Source: Nitrospinota bacterium (GTDB lineage: Bacteria > Nitrospinota_A > UBA7883 > JACRGQ01). From it: a DNA stretch of 40,038 nt. Numbering within the stretch: the stretch's first letter is position 1; each line of letters starts with the position of its first letter. The DNA is taken from positions 1 through 40,038 of the forward strand of contig JACRGR010000072.1 of the NCBI GenBank assembly GCA_016212275.1. The letters run 5' to 3'. Shown here in pieces: positions 16,080 through 24,545 of the stretch. Below the pieces are notes generated by a model that worked only from the letters and a program-made list of their open reading frames with translations, had not been told where the DNA came from and made no database searches. A program made the translations under genes and the position numbers.

Positions 16080-18502
16080 TGGTGATGAAGGACCGGCTCT
16101 CCCGGTTGAAATTCCCGGCGGCCCTGCCGCTGTTGCCGTTGCGCGACATCGTGGTGTTTCCCCGGATGATGGCGCCGCTGTTCGTGGGGCGCGAAAAATC
16201 GGTAAGTGCCATCAATTACGCCGTGGAGCGCGGCAACATCGTGTTCCTTTCCGCGCAGAAGCAGGCGGACAACGAAGCTCCCGGACTGGAAGACATCTAT
16301 CCCACGGGATGCGTGGCGGAGATACTCCAGGTGTTTCGCATGCAAGACGGCACCGTGAAGATCATGGTGGAGGGGTTGGCGCGGGGCGTTATTTCCGCCG
16401 TTCAAGAGCAAGCGGACCTTTTCGTGGTGGAGGTGCAACCGCTGATAGCCGAGTTCCGCCCGGACGACCCGGAGGTGGAGGCGCTTTCACGCGGCCTGCG
16501 TTTGCTCTTCGAGCGGTATGTAAAGATCAGTAACCGGTTCCCCGGAGGCCTCGCGCTCCCGCCGCAGGGAGTGGTGGATCCGGAAGAGTTGGGCGACGTG
16601 GTGATGTCCCACCTGGGGCTGAGCACCGCGGAGCGGCAGGCGATACTGGAACAGGCGAGCCTGAAAGCGCGGCTGGAGGCCGTGTCGGTCCAACTCGAAA
16701 AAGAGGTCGAGATCATCCAGATAGAAAAGCGCGTCAAAGGGCGCGTGAAAAAGCAGATGGACCAAAGCCAGCGCGAGTACTACCTCAACGAGCAGATGAA
16801 GGCCATCCAGAAAGAGCTGGGACGCCCGGACGTGAAGTCCGAAGTGGAAGAACTGCGCGAGAAAGTGAAAAAGGCGGGGATGCCCAAAGAGGTGGAAACC
16901 AAGGCGTTGAAAGAGGTCGGCAAGCTGGAGCAGATGCCGCCCATGTCCGCCGAGGGTACCGTGGTGCGCAACTATGTGGAATGGCTTACCGATGTGCCGT
17001 GGAGCGAGCGGAGCCAGGACAGGCTGGATACGAAGCACGCCAAAGATGTGTTGGATGAAGACCATCACGGACTGGAGACGGTGAAGGAGCGGATACTGGA
17101 CTATCTGGCGGTGCGGAAGCTCTCCAAGAGCGGGCGCGGGCCGATTCTTTGTTTAGTAGGCCCTCCCGGTGTGGGCAAGACCTCGCTGGGCAAGTCCATC
17201 GCGCGGGCGCTGGGGCGGAAGTTCGTGCGCGTGTCGCTGGGCGGCGTGCGCGACGAGGCGGAGATACGCGGCCATCGGCGCACCTACATCGGCGCCCTGC
17301 CGGGCCGGATCATCCAGTCCATGAAAAAGGCGGGCACCGTGAACCCCGTAATGATGCTCGACGAGGTGGATAAAATGACCGTGGATTTCCGGGGCGACCC
17401 GTCGTCAGCGCTTTTGGAAGTCCTGGATCCGGAGCAGAACAAATCGTTCAGCGACCATTACCTTGAGGTGGATTACGACCTCTCGCCGGTGATGTTCATC
17501 ACCACCGCGAATGTGCTCCACACTATTCCCGCGCCTCTATTGGACCGGATGGAGGTTCTGCGGATGCCGGGCTATACCGAAGAGGAAAAAATAGAGATTG
17601 CGGCGGGCTACCTTGTGCCTAAACAGTTGCAGGAACACGGGCTGGAACCCGCGCAACTCGCGCTGTCGAAGACCACGCTTTCCTATATCATCCGGCACTA
17701 CACGCGCGAAGCGGGCGTTCGCAACATCGAGCGCCTGATAGCGAAGGTCTGCCGGAAAGTGGCGCGCAACGTGGTGGAAAATAAAAAATATCCCTCGAAT
17801 CTTCGCCCGGCGGATGTGGCGAAACTGCTGGGACCCGAAAAATACCGCGCCGAGGTGGCGGCGAAGCACACCGACATCGGGTTTGCCAACGGGCTTGCTT
17901 GGACCGAGACTGGCGGCGAGATGATTCATATAGAGGTTAGCGTGGTGCCGGGCAAGGGACGGCTGATACTCACCGGGAAACTGGGGGAGGTCATGCGCGA
18001 ATCGGCGCAGGCGGCGCTTACCTATTTGCGGTCGCGCGCCAAGCGGTTCGGTCTTCCGACGAATTTCCACGCCCGCACCGACATCCATGTCCACGCGCCG
18101 GAAGGGGCGATCCCGAAGGACGGCCCTTCGGCGGGCATCACCATGGCCTCGGCTATCGTGAGCGCGTTTTGCAAAGTGCCGGTGCGGCACGACATCGCCA
18201 TGACCGGGGAGATCACCCTGCGCGGCAAGGTGTTGCCCATCGGCGGGCTGAAGGAAAAATCTCTGGCCGCGCGCCGCGCCGGCATATCCACCATCGTGTT
18301 TCCGAAGGAAAACGAGCGCGACCTCGAGGAGATACCGAAGAACATCCGGCAGGAAATCCGGTTCATCCCCGTTGAGTCGATGGACGAGGTGCTGGCCGCC
18401 GTAATGACCAAGCCGGTGTTCAGGGGAACGGCCAAGGTGCGCGTGGGGCAGAAGAAAAAACCGGACGTTCCGCGGGTGGATACCGCGACCGGGATCAACT
18501 AA
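16079..18502 (+). CDS. lon: Lon protease, ATP-dependent
   Basis: An 807-residue cytoplasmic protease. The N-terminal substrate-binding domain starts with [22 protein letters not shown]; a coiled region follows ([16 protein letters not shown]); the AAA+ module has [15 protein letters not shown] and VMMLDEVDK; and the proteolytic domain carries the Ser-Lys dyad in [12 protein letters not shown] and [14 protein letters not shown]. The tail is a Lys-rich stretch. ATG 16079 is taken as start because it forms a one-base overlap with the clpX stop; GTG 16076 and ATG 16085 are alternatives in the same frame. A hairpin follows the stop before the next gene. Confidence 0.96.
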   Translation: MVMKDRLSRLKFPAALPLLPLRDIVVFPRMMAPLFVGREKSVSAINYAVERGNIVFLSAQKQADNEAPGLEDIYPTGCVAEILQVFRMQDGTVKIMVEGLARGVISAVQEQADLFVVEVQPLIAEFRPDDPEVEALSRGLRLLFERYVKISNRFPGGLALPPQGVVDPEELGDVVMSHLGLSTAERQAILEQASLKARLEAVSVQLEKEVEIIQIEKRVKGRVKKQMDQSQREYYLNEQMKAIQKELGRPDVKSEVEELREKVKKAGMPKEVETKALKEVGKLEQMPPMSAEGTVVRNYVEWLTDVPWSERSQDRLDTKHAKDVLDEDHHGLETVKERILDYLAVRKLSKSGRGPILCLVGPPGVGKTSLGKSIARALGRKFVRVSLGGVRDEAEIRGHRRTYIGALPGRIIQSMKKAGTVNPVMMLDEVDKMTVDFRGDPSSALLEVLDPEQNKSFSDHYLEVDYDLSPVMFITTANVLHTIPAPLLDRMEVLRMPGYTEEEKIEIAAGYLVPKQLQEHGLEPAQLALSKTTLSYIIRHYTREAGVRNIERLIAKVCRKVARNVVENKKYPSNLRPADVAKLLGPEKYRAEVAAKHTDIGFANGLAWTETGGEMIHIEVSVVPGKGRLILTGKLGEVMRESAQAALTYLRSRAKRFGLPTNFHARTDIHVHAPEGAIPKDGPSAGITMASAIVSAFCKVPVRHDIAMTGEITLRGKVLPIGGLKEKSLAARRAGISTIVFPKENERDLEEIPKNIRQEIRFIPVESMDEVLAAVMTKPVFRGTAKVRVGQKKKPDVPRVDTATGIN

Positions 18503-18524
18503 CTCCCGGCCGCGGGCTGGGGAG
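18503..18524 (+). other. GC-rich hairpin after lon
   Basis: CTCCC (18503-18507) can pair with GGGAG (18520-18524); an alternative inner stem pairs CCCG with CGGG. It begins directly after the lon stop in the 60-base gap before the ClpX-like gene and has no T-tract, so partial attenuation or mRNA processing is more plausible than full termination. Confidence 0.3.
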
Positions 18525-18562
18525 CTTGTAAGGCAACGCAGGAGAAAGCCGGGGCGCCGCAG

Positions 18563-20188
18563 ATGGTCCAAAAATCCGTATCCCGCCAGGCGATCGAAAG
18601 GATCGCCGAGGAGTACAAGTGCTCCTACGACGAGGCGCTGAACGCCTACCTGAAGGCCGAAAACGCATTCGCCGATTCCCTGAAAGACACCCTCGGTGAA
18701 GCCGCCAAAGGGGGCGCGCCCGCGCGGGAGGGCATTCCGGTTTTAACCCCGCGCCAGATAAAAGAGCATCTGGACAAATATGTCATCGGCCAGGAGGATT
18801 ACAAAAAGCGGTTGGCCATCGCGGCCAGCTACCATTTCGCGCTGGTGAAGGCGCGGCAGGAGAACGAGGCGCTCTTGCAGGGGTTCAACGTGAACCGTTT
18901 CCGCAAGAAGAACACCCTTATCGCCGGCCCCAGCGGAAGCGGCAAGACGTACTGCGTTGAGGTGCTGGGCGACCTGCTGAAGGTGCCGGTGCACATCGTG
19001 GACGCCACCGACTACACCGAGGCGGGTTATGTGGGCAAGAACGCGGAGGACATGATCCGCGAGCTTATCAGCATGGCGCCCGGCGAATCGAAACGGGAGA
19101 AGGCGGAGTTCATCAACCGCAATGGCGGGCTGATATTCATAGACGAGATCGACAAAAAAGCAAAGGAAGGGAACCTCGTGGGCATCGACGTTTCGCGCGA
19201 GGGGTTTCAGCGCGCGGTGCTCAAGCTCATCGAACGCAAGCTGGTATCCATCGACGACCCGAACAGCCCCGCCTCGCAGATTCAGGAACTGGTGGACCAG
19301 CAACGGGGCGCCGCGGACGCGAAAAAGAAAAAATCCATGATCAACACCGAGAACATCCTGTTCATCCTCGGCGGGTCGTTCCAGCGCCCGCACGACACGA
19401 TGGAGATGATCGTGAAAAAGCGGCTGGACAACAAGAGCGGGCGGATGAAAGAGGACGGCTCGCTCATCGTGAGCGGGTTCATGGTGGAAGAGGCACATCC
19501 CAAAAAGGACAAGTACCGCAACTACTACCGCGACGCCAACGAGGACGACTACATCCGTTTCGGCCTCATCCCGGAGCTGGTGGGGCGCGCCCCCATCCGC
19601 GCGTATGTCAACGCGCTGTCCAAGAACGATCTCGTGCGGATAATGACGCAGACGGCGGATTCGATACTGGACCAGTACACGCTGGAGTTCCGGTTGTTCG
19701 GCATTGACATCACTTTTACACCGGACGCCATCGAGGAGGTGGCGGAGCGCGCGGAAAAGAAAAAGACCGGGGCGCGTGCGCTGGTGAGCGAATGGGAGAC
19801 GGTGCTGACGGACTTTCAGTACGATCTTCCGGGGACGAATTTCAAGTCGTTCCGCGTGACGGGAGACATTTGCCGGAAGCCGCAGGACGGCATATTGAAA
19901 CTGTTGGAGAAGTCGCCGTTCGTGGATTTCATCGAACGCTTCCGCAACGATTGCGGGCTGTCCCTCAAATTCACCGACGACGCCATGGCGTTTGTGGAGA
20001 ACTACGCCTCGGAGCACAAGGTGCAGGTGTCCGAGGCGCTCAACAAGCTATTGGCGGGCGCTCCGGCGCTTAATTACATGCATACCGAGGGGGAGTTCGT
20101 CATCGAGGCGGCGATGCTGTCCGACGAAAAGTATTTCGACAAGATGTACGTCGAGTGGCATAAAAAACAGATGGAACAAACCTCCTAA
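18563..20188 (+). CDS. ClpX-like AAA+ ATPase lacking the zinc finger
   Basis: A 541-residue paralogue of ClpX. Walker A GPSGSGKT is at 122-129, pore loop GYVGKN at 155-160, Walker B LIFIDEIDK at 190-198, sensor 1 NILFILGG at 264-271, the box RFGLIPELVGRAPI at 332-345 and sensor 2 TGARALV near 402-408. It differs from ClpX in having no Cys4 finger (a helical 57-residue N-terminus replaces it), no RKH loop (a Lys-rich insertion at about 235-258 instead), an enlarged segment at 275-330 where ClpX has its ClpP-docking loop (only VSGFMV is vaguely similar), and an extra C-terminal domain of about 100 residues. Placement after clpP-clpX-lon suggests an unfoldase or remodelling role. Partner and substrate are unknown. 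The Shine-Dalgarno sequence is weak (GGAG about 18 bases upstream). Confidence 0.85.
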   Translation: MVQKSVSRQAIERIAEEYKCSYDEALNAYLKAENAFADSLKDTLGEAAKGGAPAREGIPVLTPRQIKEHLDKYVIGQEDYKKRLAIAASYHFALVKARQENEALLQGFNVNRFRKKNTLIAGPSGSGKTYCVEVLGDLLKVPVHIVDATDYTEAGYVGKNAEDMIRELISMAPGESKREKAEFINRNGGLIFIDEIDKKAKEGNLVGIDVSREGFQRAVLKLIERKLVSIDDPNSPASQIQELVDQQRGAADAKKKKSMINTENILFILGGSFQRPHDTMEMIVKKRLDNKSGRMKEDGSLIVSGFMVEEAHPKKDKYRNYYRDANEDDYIRFGLIPELVGRAPIRAYVNALSKNDLVRIMTQTADSILDQYTLEFRLFGIDITFTPDAIEEVAERAEKKKTGARALVSEWETVLTDFQYDLPGTNFKSFRVTGDICRKPQDGILKLLEKSPFVDFIERFRNDCGLSLKFTDDAMAFVENYASEHKVQVSEALNKLLAGAPALNYMHTEGEFVIEAAMLSDEKYFDKMYVEWHKKQMEQTS

Positions 20189-20223
20189 ATCCGGGATAAT
20201 CCGGTGAATGTTGATAAGTGACA

Positions 20224-21570
20224 ATGGCTGATTACGCGGCTTGGTTCGAATGTATCTCCGGATGCGGCGAACGCTATTCCCTCAAGGAAGTGGTGTATGT
20301 GTGCCGGAAGTGCGGCGCCCTTTTGCAGGTGGCGCACGACATGGGAAAGTTGAAGAAAAAAAGCGCCGACGAATGGAAGCGTTTGTTCGCCCAACGCAAG
20401 CACGGCACGGAATGGCCCTATGGGAGCGGCGTTTGGAGCAAGAAAGAGTGGGTGTGCCCCGAGGTGGAACCCGAAAACGTGGTCTCCATGTACGAAGGGG
20501 AATCGAACCTCTTTTGGGCCGAGCGGCTGGGCAAATCGCTGGGGCTGAACAACCTTTGGATAAAGTTGTGCGGCAACAGCCACACCGGCTCGTTCAAGGA
20601 CTTGGGGATGACCGTGCTGGTGTCGGTGGTCAAGCAGATGATCTCGGAGGGGAAGAACATCCGCGCGGTGGCCTGCGCTTCCACCGGCGATACCTCCGCG
20701 GCGCTGGCGGCCTATTGCGCCGCGGCGGGGATCACTCCCATCGTATTTCTCCCGAAGAACAAGGTGTCGGTGGAACAGTTGATCCAGCCGATAGCGAACG
20801 GCGCGCTCGTCGTGTCGCTGAAGACCGACTTCGACGGGTGCATGGAAGTGGTGCGGGAGATAACGAAGGACAACGAGATTTATCTCGCCAATTCCATGAA
20901 CTCGCTCCGCATCGAGGGGCAGAAGACGGTGGCGATCGAGATCGTCCAGCAGTTCGATTGGCAACCGCCCGACGTGGTGATCATCCCCGGCGGCAATTTG
21001 GGGAACGTGTCCGCTTTGGGCAAGGGATTCCTGATGATGGAGGAACTGGGTCTCATCAAAAAGCGCCCGATCATCATCGTGGCGCAGGCCCAAAACGCGA
21101 ACCCGTTGTACCGCGCCTACAAGGCGGGATACGAAAACTACCGCCCGATGAAAGCGAAAAAAACAATTGCCTCCGCCATTCAGATCGGCAACCCCGTGAG
21201 CGTGCAAAAGGCCATCGCCGTGCTCAAGGAGTTCAACGGCATCGTGGAAGAGGCGTCGGAGGCGGAACTGGTGGAGGCGAGCGTGGCGGCGGACAAGACT
21301 GGCATGTACACCTGTCCGCATACCGGCGTGGCGCTTGCGGCGTTGTTCAAGCTAGTGAAGCGCGGCGTGATCAAGAAAGACCAATCCGTGGTCGTGGTGT
21401 CCACCGCGCACGGGCTGAAGTTTTCCGAATTCAAATACAAGTACCACCTCAATAAACTGCCCTTCAAGAGCAGGTACCCCAATATGCCGGTGGAGACCGA
21501 GGCGAAACTTGACGTCATCCGCAAAGTCGTTGACCGGCAACTCAAAAAGCGAACAGCGGCCCAGCGGTAA
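20224..21570 (+). CDS. thrC: Threonine synthase
   Basis: A 448-residue PLP enzyme converting O-phosphohomoserine to threonine. The N-terminal segment holds a small zinc-ribbon-like pair ([10 protein letters not shown] and VCRKCGALL) seen in one threonine synthase subgroup. The PLP lysine is in [12 protein letters not shown]; the substrate and phosphate loops are [18 protein letters not shown] and [15 protein letters not shown]. The ending [14 protein letters not shown] type segment (here [14 protein letters not shown]) is typical. ATG 20224 is preferred over GTG 20218; neither has a clear ribosome site. It is 35 bases after the ClpX-like gene on the same strand, but a functional link to proteolysis is not obvious. 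The related diaminopropionate and cysteate synthases are alternatives, less likely. Confidence 0.9.
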   Translation: MADYAAWFECISGCGERYSLKEVVYVCRKCGALLQVAHDMGKLKKKSADEWKRLFAQRKHGTEWPYGSGVWSKKEWVCPEVEPENVVSMYEGESNLFWAERLGKSLGLNNLWIKLCGNSHTGSFKDLGMTVLVSVVKQMISEGKNIRAVACASTGDTSAALAAYCAAAGITPIVFLPKNKVSVEQLIQPIANGALVVSLKTDFDGCMEVVREITKDNEIYLANSMNSLRIEGQKTVAIEIVQQFDWQPPDVVIIPGGNLGNVSALGKGFLMMEELGLIKKRPIIIVAQAQNANPLYRAYKAGYENYRPMKAKKTIASAIQIGNPVSVQKAIAVLKEFNGIVEEASEAELVEASVAADKTGMYTCPHTGVALAALFKLVKRGVIKKDQSVVVVSTAHGLKFSEFKYKYHLNKLPFKSRYPNMPVETEAKLDVIRKVVDRQLKKRTAAQR

Positions 21571-21664
21571 TTCTCCGCAACGGTGCGCCACACTCCCCAT
21601 TTCCCCATTCACTGGTACATACCGTTTTAGCGGCGGATGTGGTACAAATAGACCTTAACTGATT

Positions 21665-23437
21665 ATGAAAATCATTGAAAAGCTGGGGCAAGCGCTTAAC
21701 CTTCCGGTTGTTAACACTTACACCGGCTTGGTGCTTACCCCCTATGACGTGCGGGTCATAGATATTGTCTTCAAAGAACCCGATCCGAAAAAAGGAACCG
21801 AAGGCGGATTCTTCCTGAACTTCTTTGTGGATGTTCCTCTGGATGAGCCTGGAGACCCGTTCAATCCGGTAAACGCTAAAGAGATAAACGCCATTATCAA
21901 GAAGAACAAGATATGGGGAAAAACCGTCAGCGTGTTGGCGGCGGACAGATCGCTGATCGTCAGGCGGGTGGAAGCGCCTGCCATGGAACATGACGAACTG
22001 GTTGAGTCGCTCCGCCTCACCGAGCGCGAGGCGCTTCCCTATCCGATGGAGAACGCGGTGGTGGACGCGATGGTCATAGGCCCGTCGGCGGCGGAAGGGC
22101 AGGTGCGGGTGACCATGGCGGCGCTCGACGCGGGGGTGGCCCAAAAGTACAACGATTTCATCCACCGCACCTATTTCAGGCACATCGCCATTTCGATAGT
22201 CCCCAACGCCATCGCCGCGCTGGTGGAACACTCGAAGATCATAGACAAGGAATCCACGGTGCCGTTCGTGAGTATCGGGAAAAGCATGACCGGCATATAC
22301 ATCTTCCACGGAAAGGAGATGAAATTCACGCGCGATATCGGCGTGGGGGGCGAGAACTTCACCGATGCCCTGGTCGGCGAATACGAAGTGGAGGGGGAAA
22401 CGGTGGAGATTTCCGAGGAAGATGCGGAGGACCTGAAAGTGATCTTCGGCATCCCGCGCGGGGAAGACCTTTTCGAGGACGCCGTCGGCGGGGTGACCGG
22501 GGAAATGTTGCTGGAGCGTCTGAAACCCGCGCTGGAAAAGATGGTGATGGAACTGGGCCGCTCAATAGACTACTTCAAGAACGAGCACCAGATATATGAT
22601 ATCCCGGCGGTGTACCTTATCGGCTCCGCCGCTTCGCTCAAGCACCTTCCGGAATTCCTGACGGAAAACCTCGGCTACCAGTTCCATGCGTACGACCCGT
22701 TCAGCGATTTCGTCCAGATAGACGAAGAAAAAGAGTTGGGAATGGAGCGGAGCAAAGTGGCCGAAATGGGGCCGGGGTACGCCGTTTCCGTGGGCCTGGC
22801 GCTGGACCAGGGGAGCCGGATAAACTTGCTCCCCCAAAAACTGCGCTACTCGATCAAGAACCTTGCGAAAAGGGTGGCGCCTCTTGCGGCCATTGTCCTG
22901 TACCTTCTGCTGGTTATGGCGATAAGCGGCGGCGCCATCGCTTTCCGCAACAAGCTTGACGCGAAGATCGAGGCGGTGCAGGCCAAGATATCCGGGCTTA
23001 AGCTGGAACAGGAGATCGGCGCGGTATTGGAAGTGAAGATCGTCAACCTTAAAAACGAGATCAAAGGGGTGGAAACCCGCATGACCGTCTATCCCGAACT
23101 GAAGGGGCGCGACCTCACCTGGAACCGGCTGTACAATGAAGTGCAGAACCTCATTCCGCAGGACATGGCCTTGACGAAAATGGTCATACGCTTCGACAAT
23201 CCGGAGGAGTATGCCAGCGACGGCGAAATGTACTCGAGACAGATCGTGATGGAAGGGCGCATCCGCGGAAAGCCGAACGAGCAGGTGAAAACCCTTCAGC
23301 AGTTCCTGCATAAGATACAGGAGGCGGAATACTTTCCGCATGCCACCCTGCTGGGGTCGAAACAGGACCGGTCCGCGGAAGGGGATACCATACTCTTGTT
23401 CGCGGTGGCCGCGGATGTGCGCAGGGGTTCGAAATGA
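21665..23437 (+). CDS. PilM-PilN fusion (GspL/MshI-like) of the pilus or secretion platform
   Basis: A 590-residue protein joining two parts normally separate in type IV pilus operons. Residues 1-380 are a PilM-type actin-like ATPase fold (VSVLAADRSLIVRRVEAP, LRLTEREALPYPMENAVVD, IGVGGENFTDAL, VYLIGSAASLKHLPEFL). From 384 it reads SRINLLPQKLR, the typical N-terminus of PilN, followed by a transmembrane helix at about 404-426 and a periplasmic part with a coiled segment and a ferredoxin-like ending. Type II secretion GspL has the same cytosolic-membrane-periplasmic plan. It is the first gene of a six-gene run with four-base overlaps. The 94 bases upstream show no strong promoter or ribosome site. 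Confidence 0.85.
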   Translation: MKIIEKLGQALNLPVVNTYTGLVLTPYDVRVIDIVFKEPDPKKGTEGGFFLNFFVDVPLDEPGDPFNPVNAKEINAIIKKNKIWGKTVSVLAADRSLIVRRVEAPAMEHDELVESLRLTEREALPYPMENAVVDAMVIGPSAAEGQVRVTMAALDAGVAQKYNDFIHRTYFRHIAISIVPNAIAALVEHSKIIDKESTVPFVSIGKSMTGIYIFHGKEMKFTRDIGVGGENFTDALVGEYEVEGETVEISEEDAEDLKVIFGIPRGEDLFEDAVGGVTGEMLLERLKPALEKMVMELGRSIDYFKNEHQIYDIPAVYLIGSAASLKHLPEFLTENLGYQFHAYDPFSDFVQIDEEKELGMERSKVAEMGPGYAVSVGLALDQGSRINLLPQKLRYSIKNLAKRVAPLAAIVLYLLLVMAISGGAIAFRNKLDAKIEAVQAKISGLKLEQEIGAVLEVKIVNLKNEIKGVETRMTVYPELKGRDLTWNRLYNEVQNLIPQDMALTKMVIRFDNPEEYASDGEMYSRQIVMEGRIRGKPNEQVKTLQQFLHKIQEAEYFPHATLLGSKQDRSAEGDTILLFAVAADVRRGSK

Positions 23438-24201
23438 TAGAAAAGATCCGGACGTATTGGGCGCGGCTCAATAAACGGGAAAAGATACTGACGGCGGGCG
23501 CCATGCTTTCGCTGGTCTTTTACGTCACCTACACGTTCATGCTGGAAAAGACGGTATCGGCCCTGCTGGAAAGTAGCCGGACCCTTTCCAAGTCGGAAGC
23601 GGAATACCAGAAACTGCTGATCTACCACCAGCGTCTCGAACAATTGCAAAAAGAGCAAAAACAACTCGAAGCTTCACTGGTGAAAAAACAGGAAGAGGAA
23701 CGGAAGTTCATGGAGGGGTTGAAGGCCCGCCACCATATCGACAAACTGCTCATGGAGCTTCAGGCCACGGCGCGGAGGATGCCGATGCAACTGGTGGAAC
23801 TGGACGTGAAAACGGGCGTGATAACGCGCAACAAGGAATACACGCTGGAAAAAGTGCAAAGTATGGGGGGAGATGCTTCCGAAGGGGTGAAAAGCGTGCT
23901 GGCGGCGGCCATGGGCGCAAAATCGGGGAATGAGGGGCAGGGAACCACCCAGATGGTCACGGTGAATTACACGCAAAATTCGATAAACCTCGTGTTCCGT
24001 TCCACCTATCAGTCGGCGGTAAAGTACATATTGAAGATAGTGGAGATGCCGTATGCCATTTCGATCCTTTCGATAGAAATGCATCGGGGCACCACCGCGG
24101 AGAACGCCAAGAACATATCGGATAAGGCGATGAAACAGGCGGCCCTGAGCGGGGAAATATTGCTTGATACAAAAATGGAACTCGAGGTGTATTACCGATG
24201 A
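23434..24201 (+). CDS. PilO/GspM/MshJ-like inner-membrane platform protein
   Basis: A 255-residue bitopic protein. A short basic cytosolic N-terminus (MIEKIRTYWARLNKREK) is followed by one transmembrane helix at about 18-37 and a coiled coil at about 40-105 rich in E, K, Q and L. A ferredoxin-like periplasmic domain ends LDTKMELEVYYR. This plan and size match PilO, GspM and MshJ, which heterodimerise with PilN/GspL. The ATG at 23434 overlaps the stop of the PilM-PilN gene (ATGA). Sequence motifs are weak in this family, so the call rests on architecture and position. Confidence 0.75.
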   Translation: MIEKIRTYWARLNKREKILTAGAMLSLVFYVTYTFMLEKTVSALLESSRTLSKSEAEYQKLLIYHQRLEQLQKEQKQLEASLVKKQEEERKFMEGLKARHHIDKLLMELQATARRMPMQLVELDVKTGVITRNKEYTLEKVQSMGGDASEGVKSVLAAAMGAKSGNEGQGTTQMVTVNYTQNSINLVFRSTYQSAVKYILKIVEMPYAISILSIEMHRGTTAENAKNISDKAMKQAALSGEILLDTKMELEVYYR

Positions 24202-24545
24202 AACGGGTGGCTCTATTGGTTTTGGGGTTACTTGTGGCGGATACAGGTTCATCGTTTGGCATAGAACTTGAATTAACAAAGACCAGAAACCCTTTTGAGT
24301 TTGGGAAGGGTGGGACTTTCCTTGGTGAAGCGGCTGATAGTTCAGGGAGTTCCACAAAACAGATTTCCCGGCTTGGCATGGTTTATATATCGGGCGACAG
24401 GAAGGTCGCCATAATTGATGGACTTCCGTATCATGAAGGGGACATTATTGAAGGATCGAAGATAACTTCAATAACCATAGAATATGTTGAACTTTCCTCT
24501 AGTTACAAAACATGGCGGATGTGGGTTGAAATCCCTGAAGAATAG
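24198..24545 (+). CDS. PilP/MshK/GspC-like periplasmic linker protein
   Basis: A 115-residue exported protein with a signal peptide ending near residue 20 (TGSSFG). Residues 28-34 read TKTRNPFEF, resembling the RDPF motif found in PilP and MshK before the HR domain. The remainder (KVAIIDGLPYHEGDIIEGSKITSITIEYVEL) has the beta-rich pattern of PilP/GspC HR domains that touch the secretin. It overlaps the PilO-like stop by four bases. The DNA from here to about 24640 is visibly more AT-rich than its neighbours. The gene may share about 60 bases with the secretin frame if the latter begins at 24484. Confidence 0.7.
   Translation: MKRVALLVLGLLVADTGSSFGIELELTKTRNPFEFGKGGTFLGEAADSSGSSTKQISRLGMVYISGDRKVAIIDGLPYHEGDIIEGSKITSITIEYVELSSSYKTWRMWVEIPEE

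Noticed and set aside
21571..21664. Possible sigma54 promoter for the pilus/secretion operon
   Set aside because: Two TGGTAC words occur, but neither has the GC dinucleotide at the required distance, so the GG-N10-GC rule fails.
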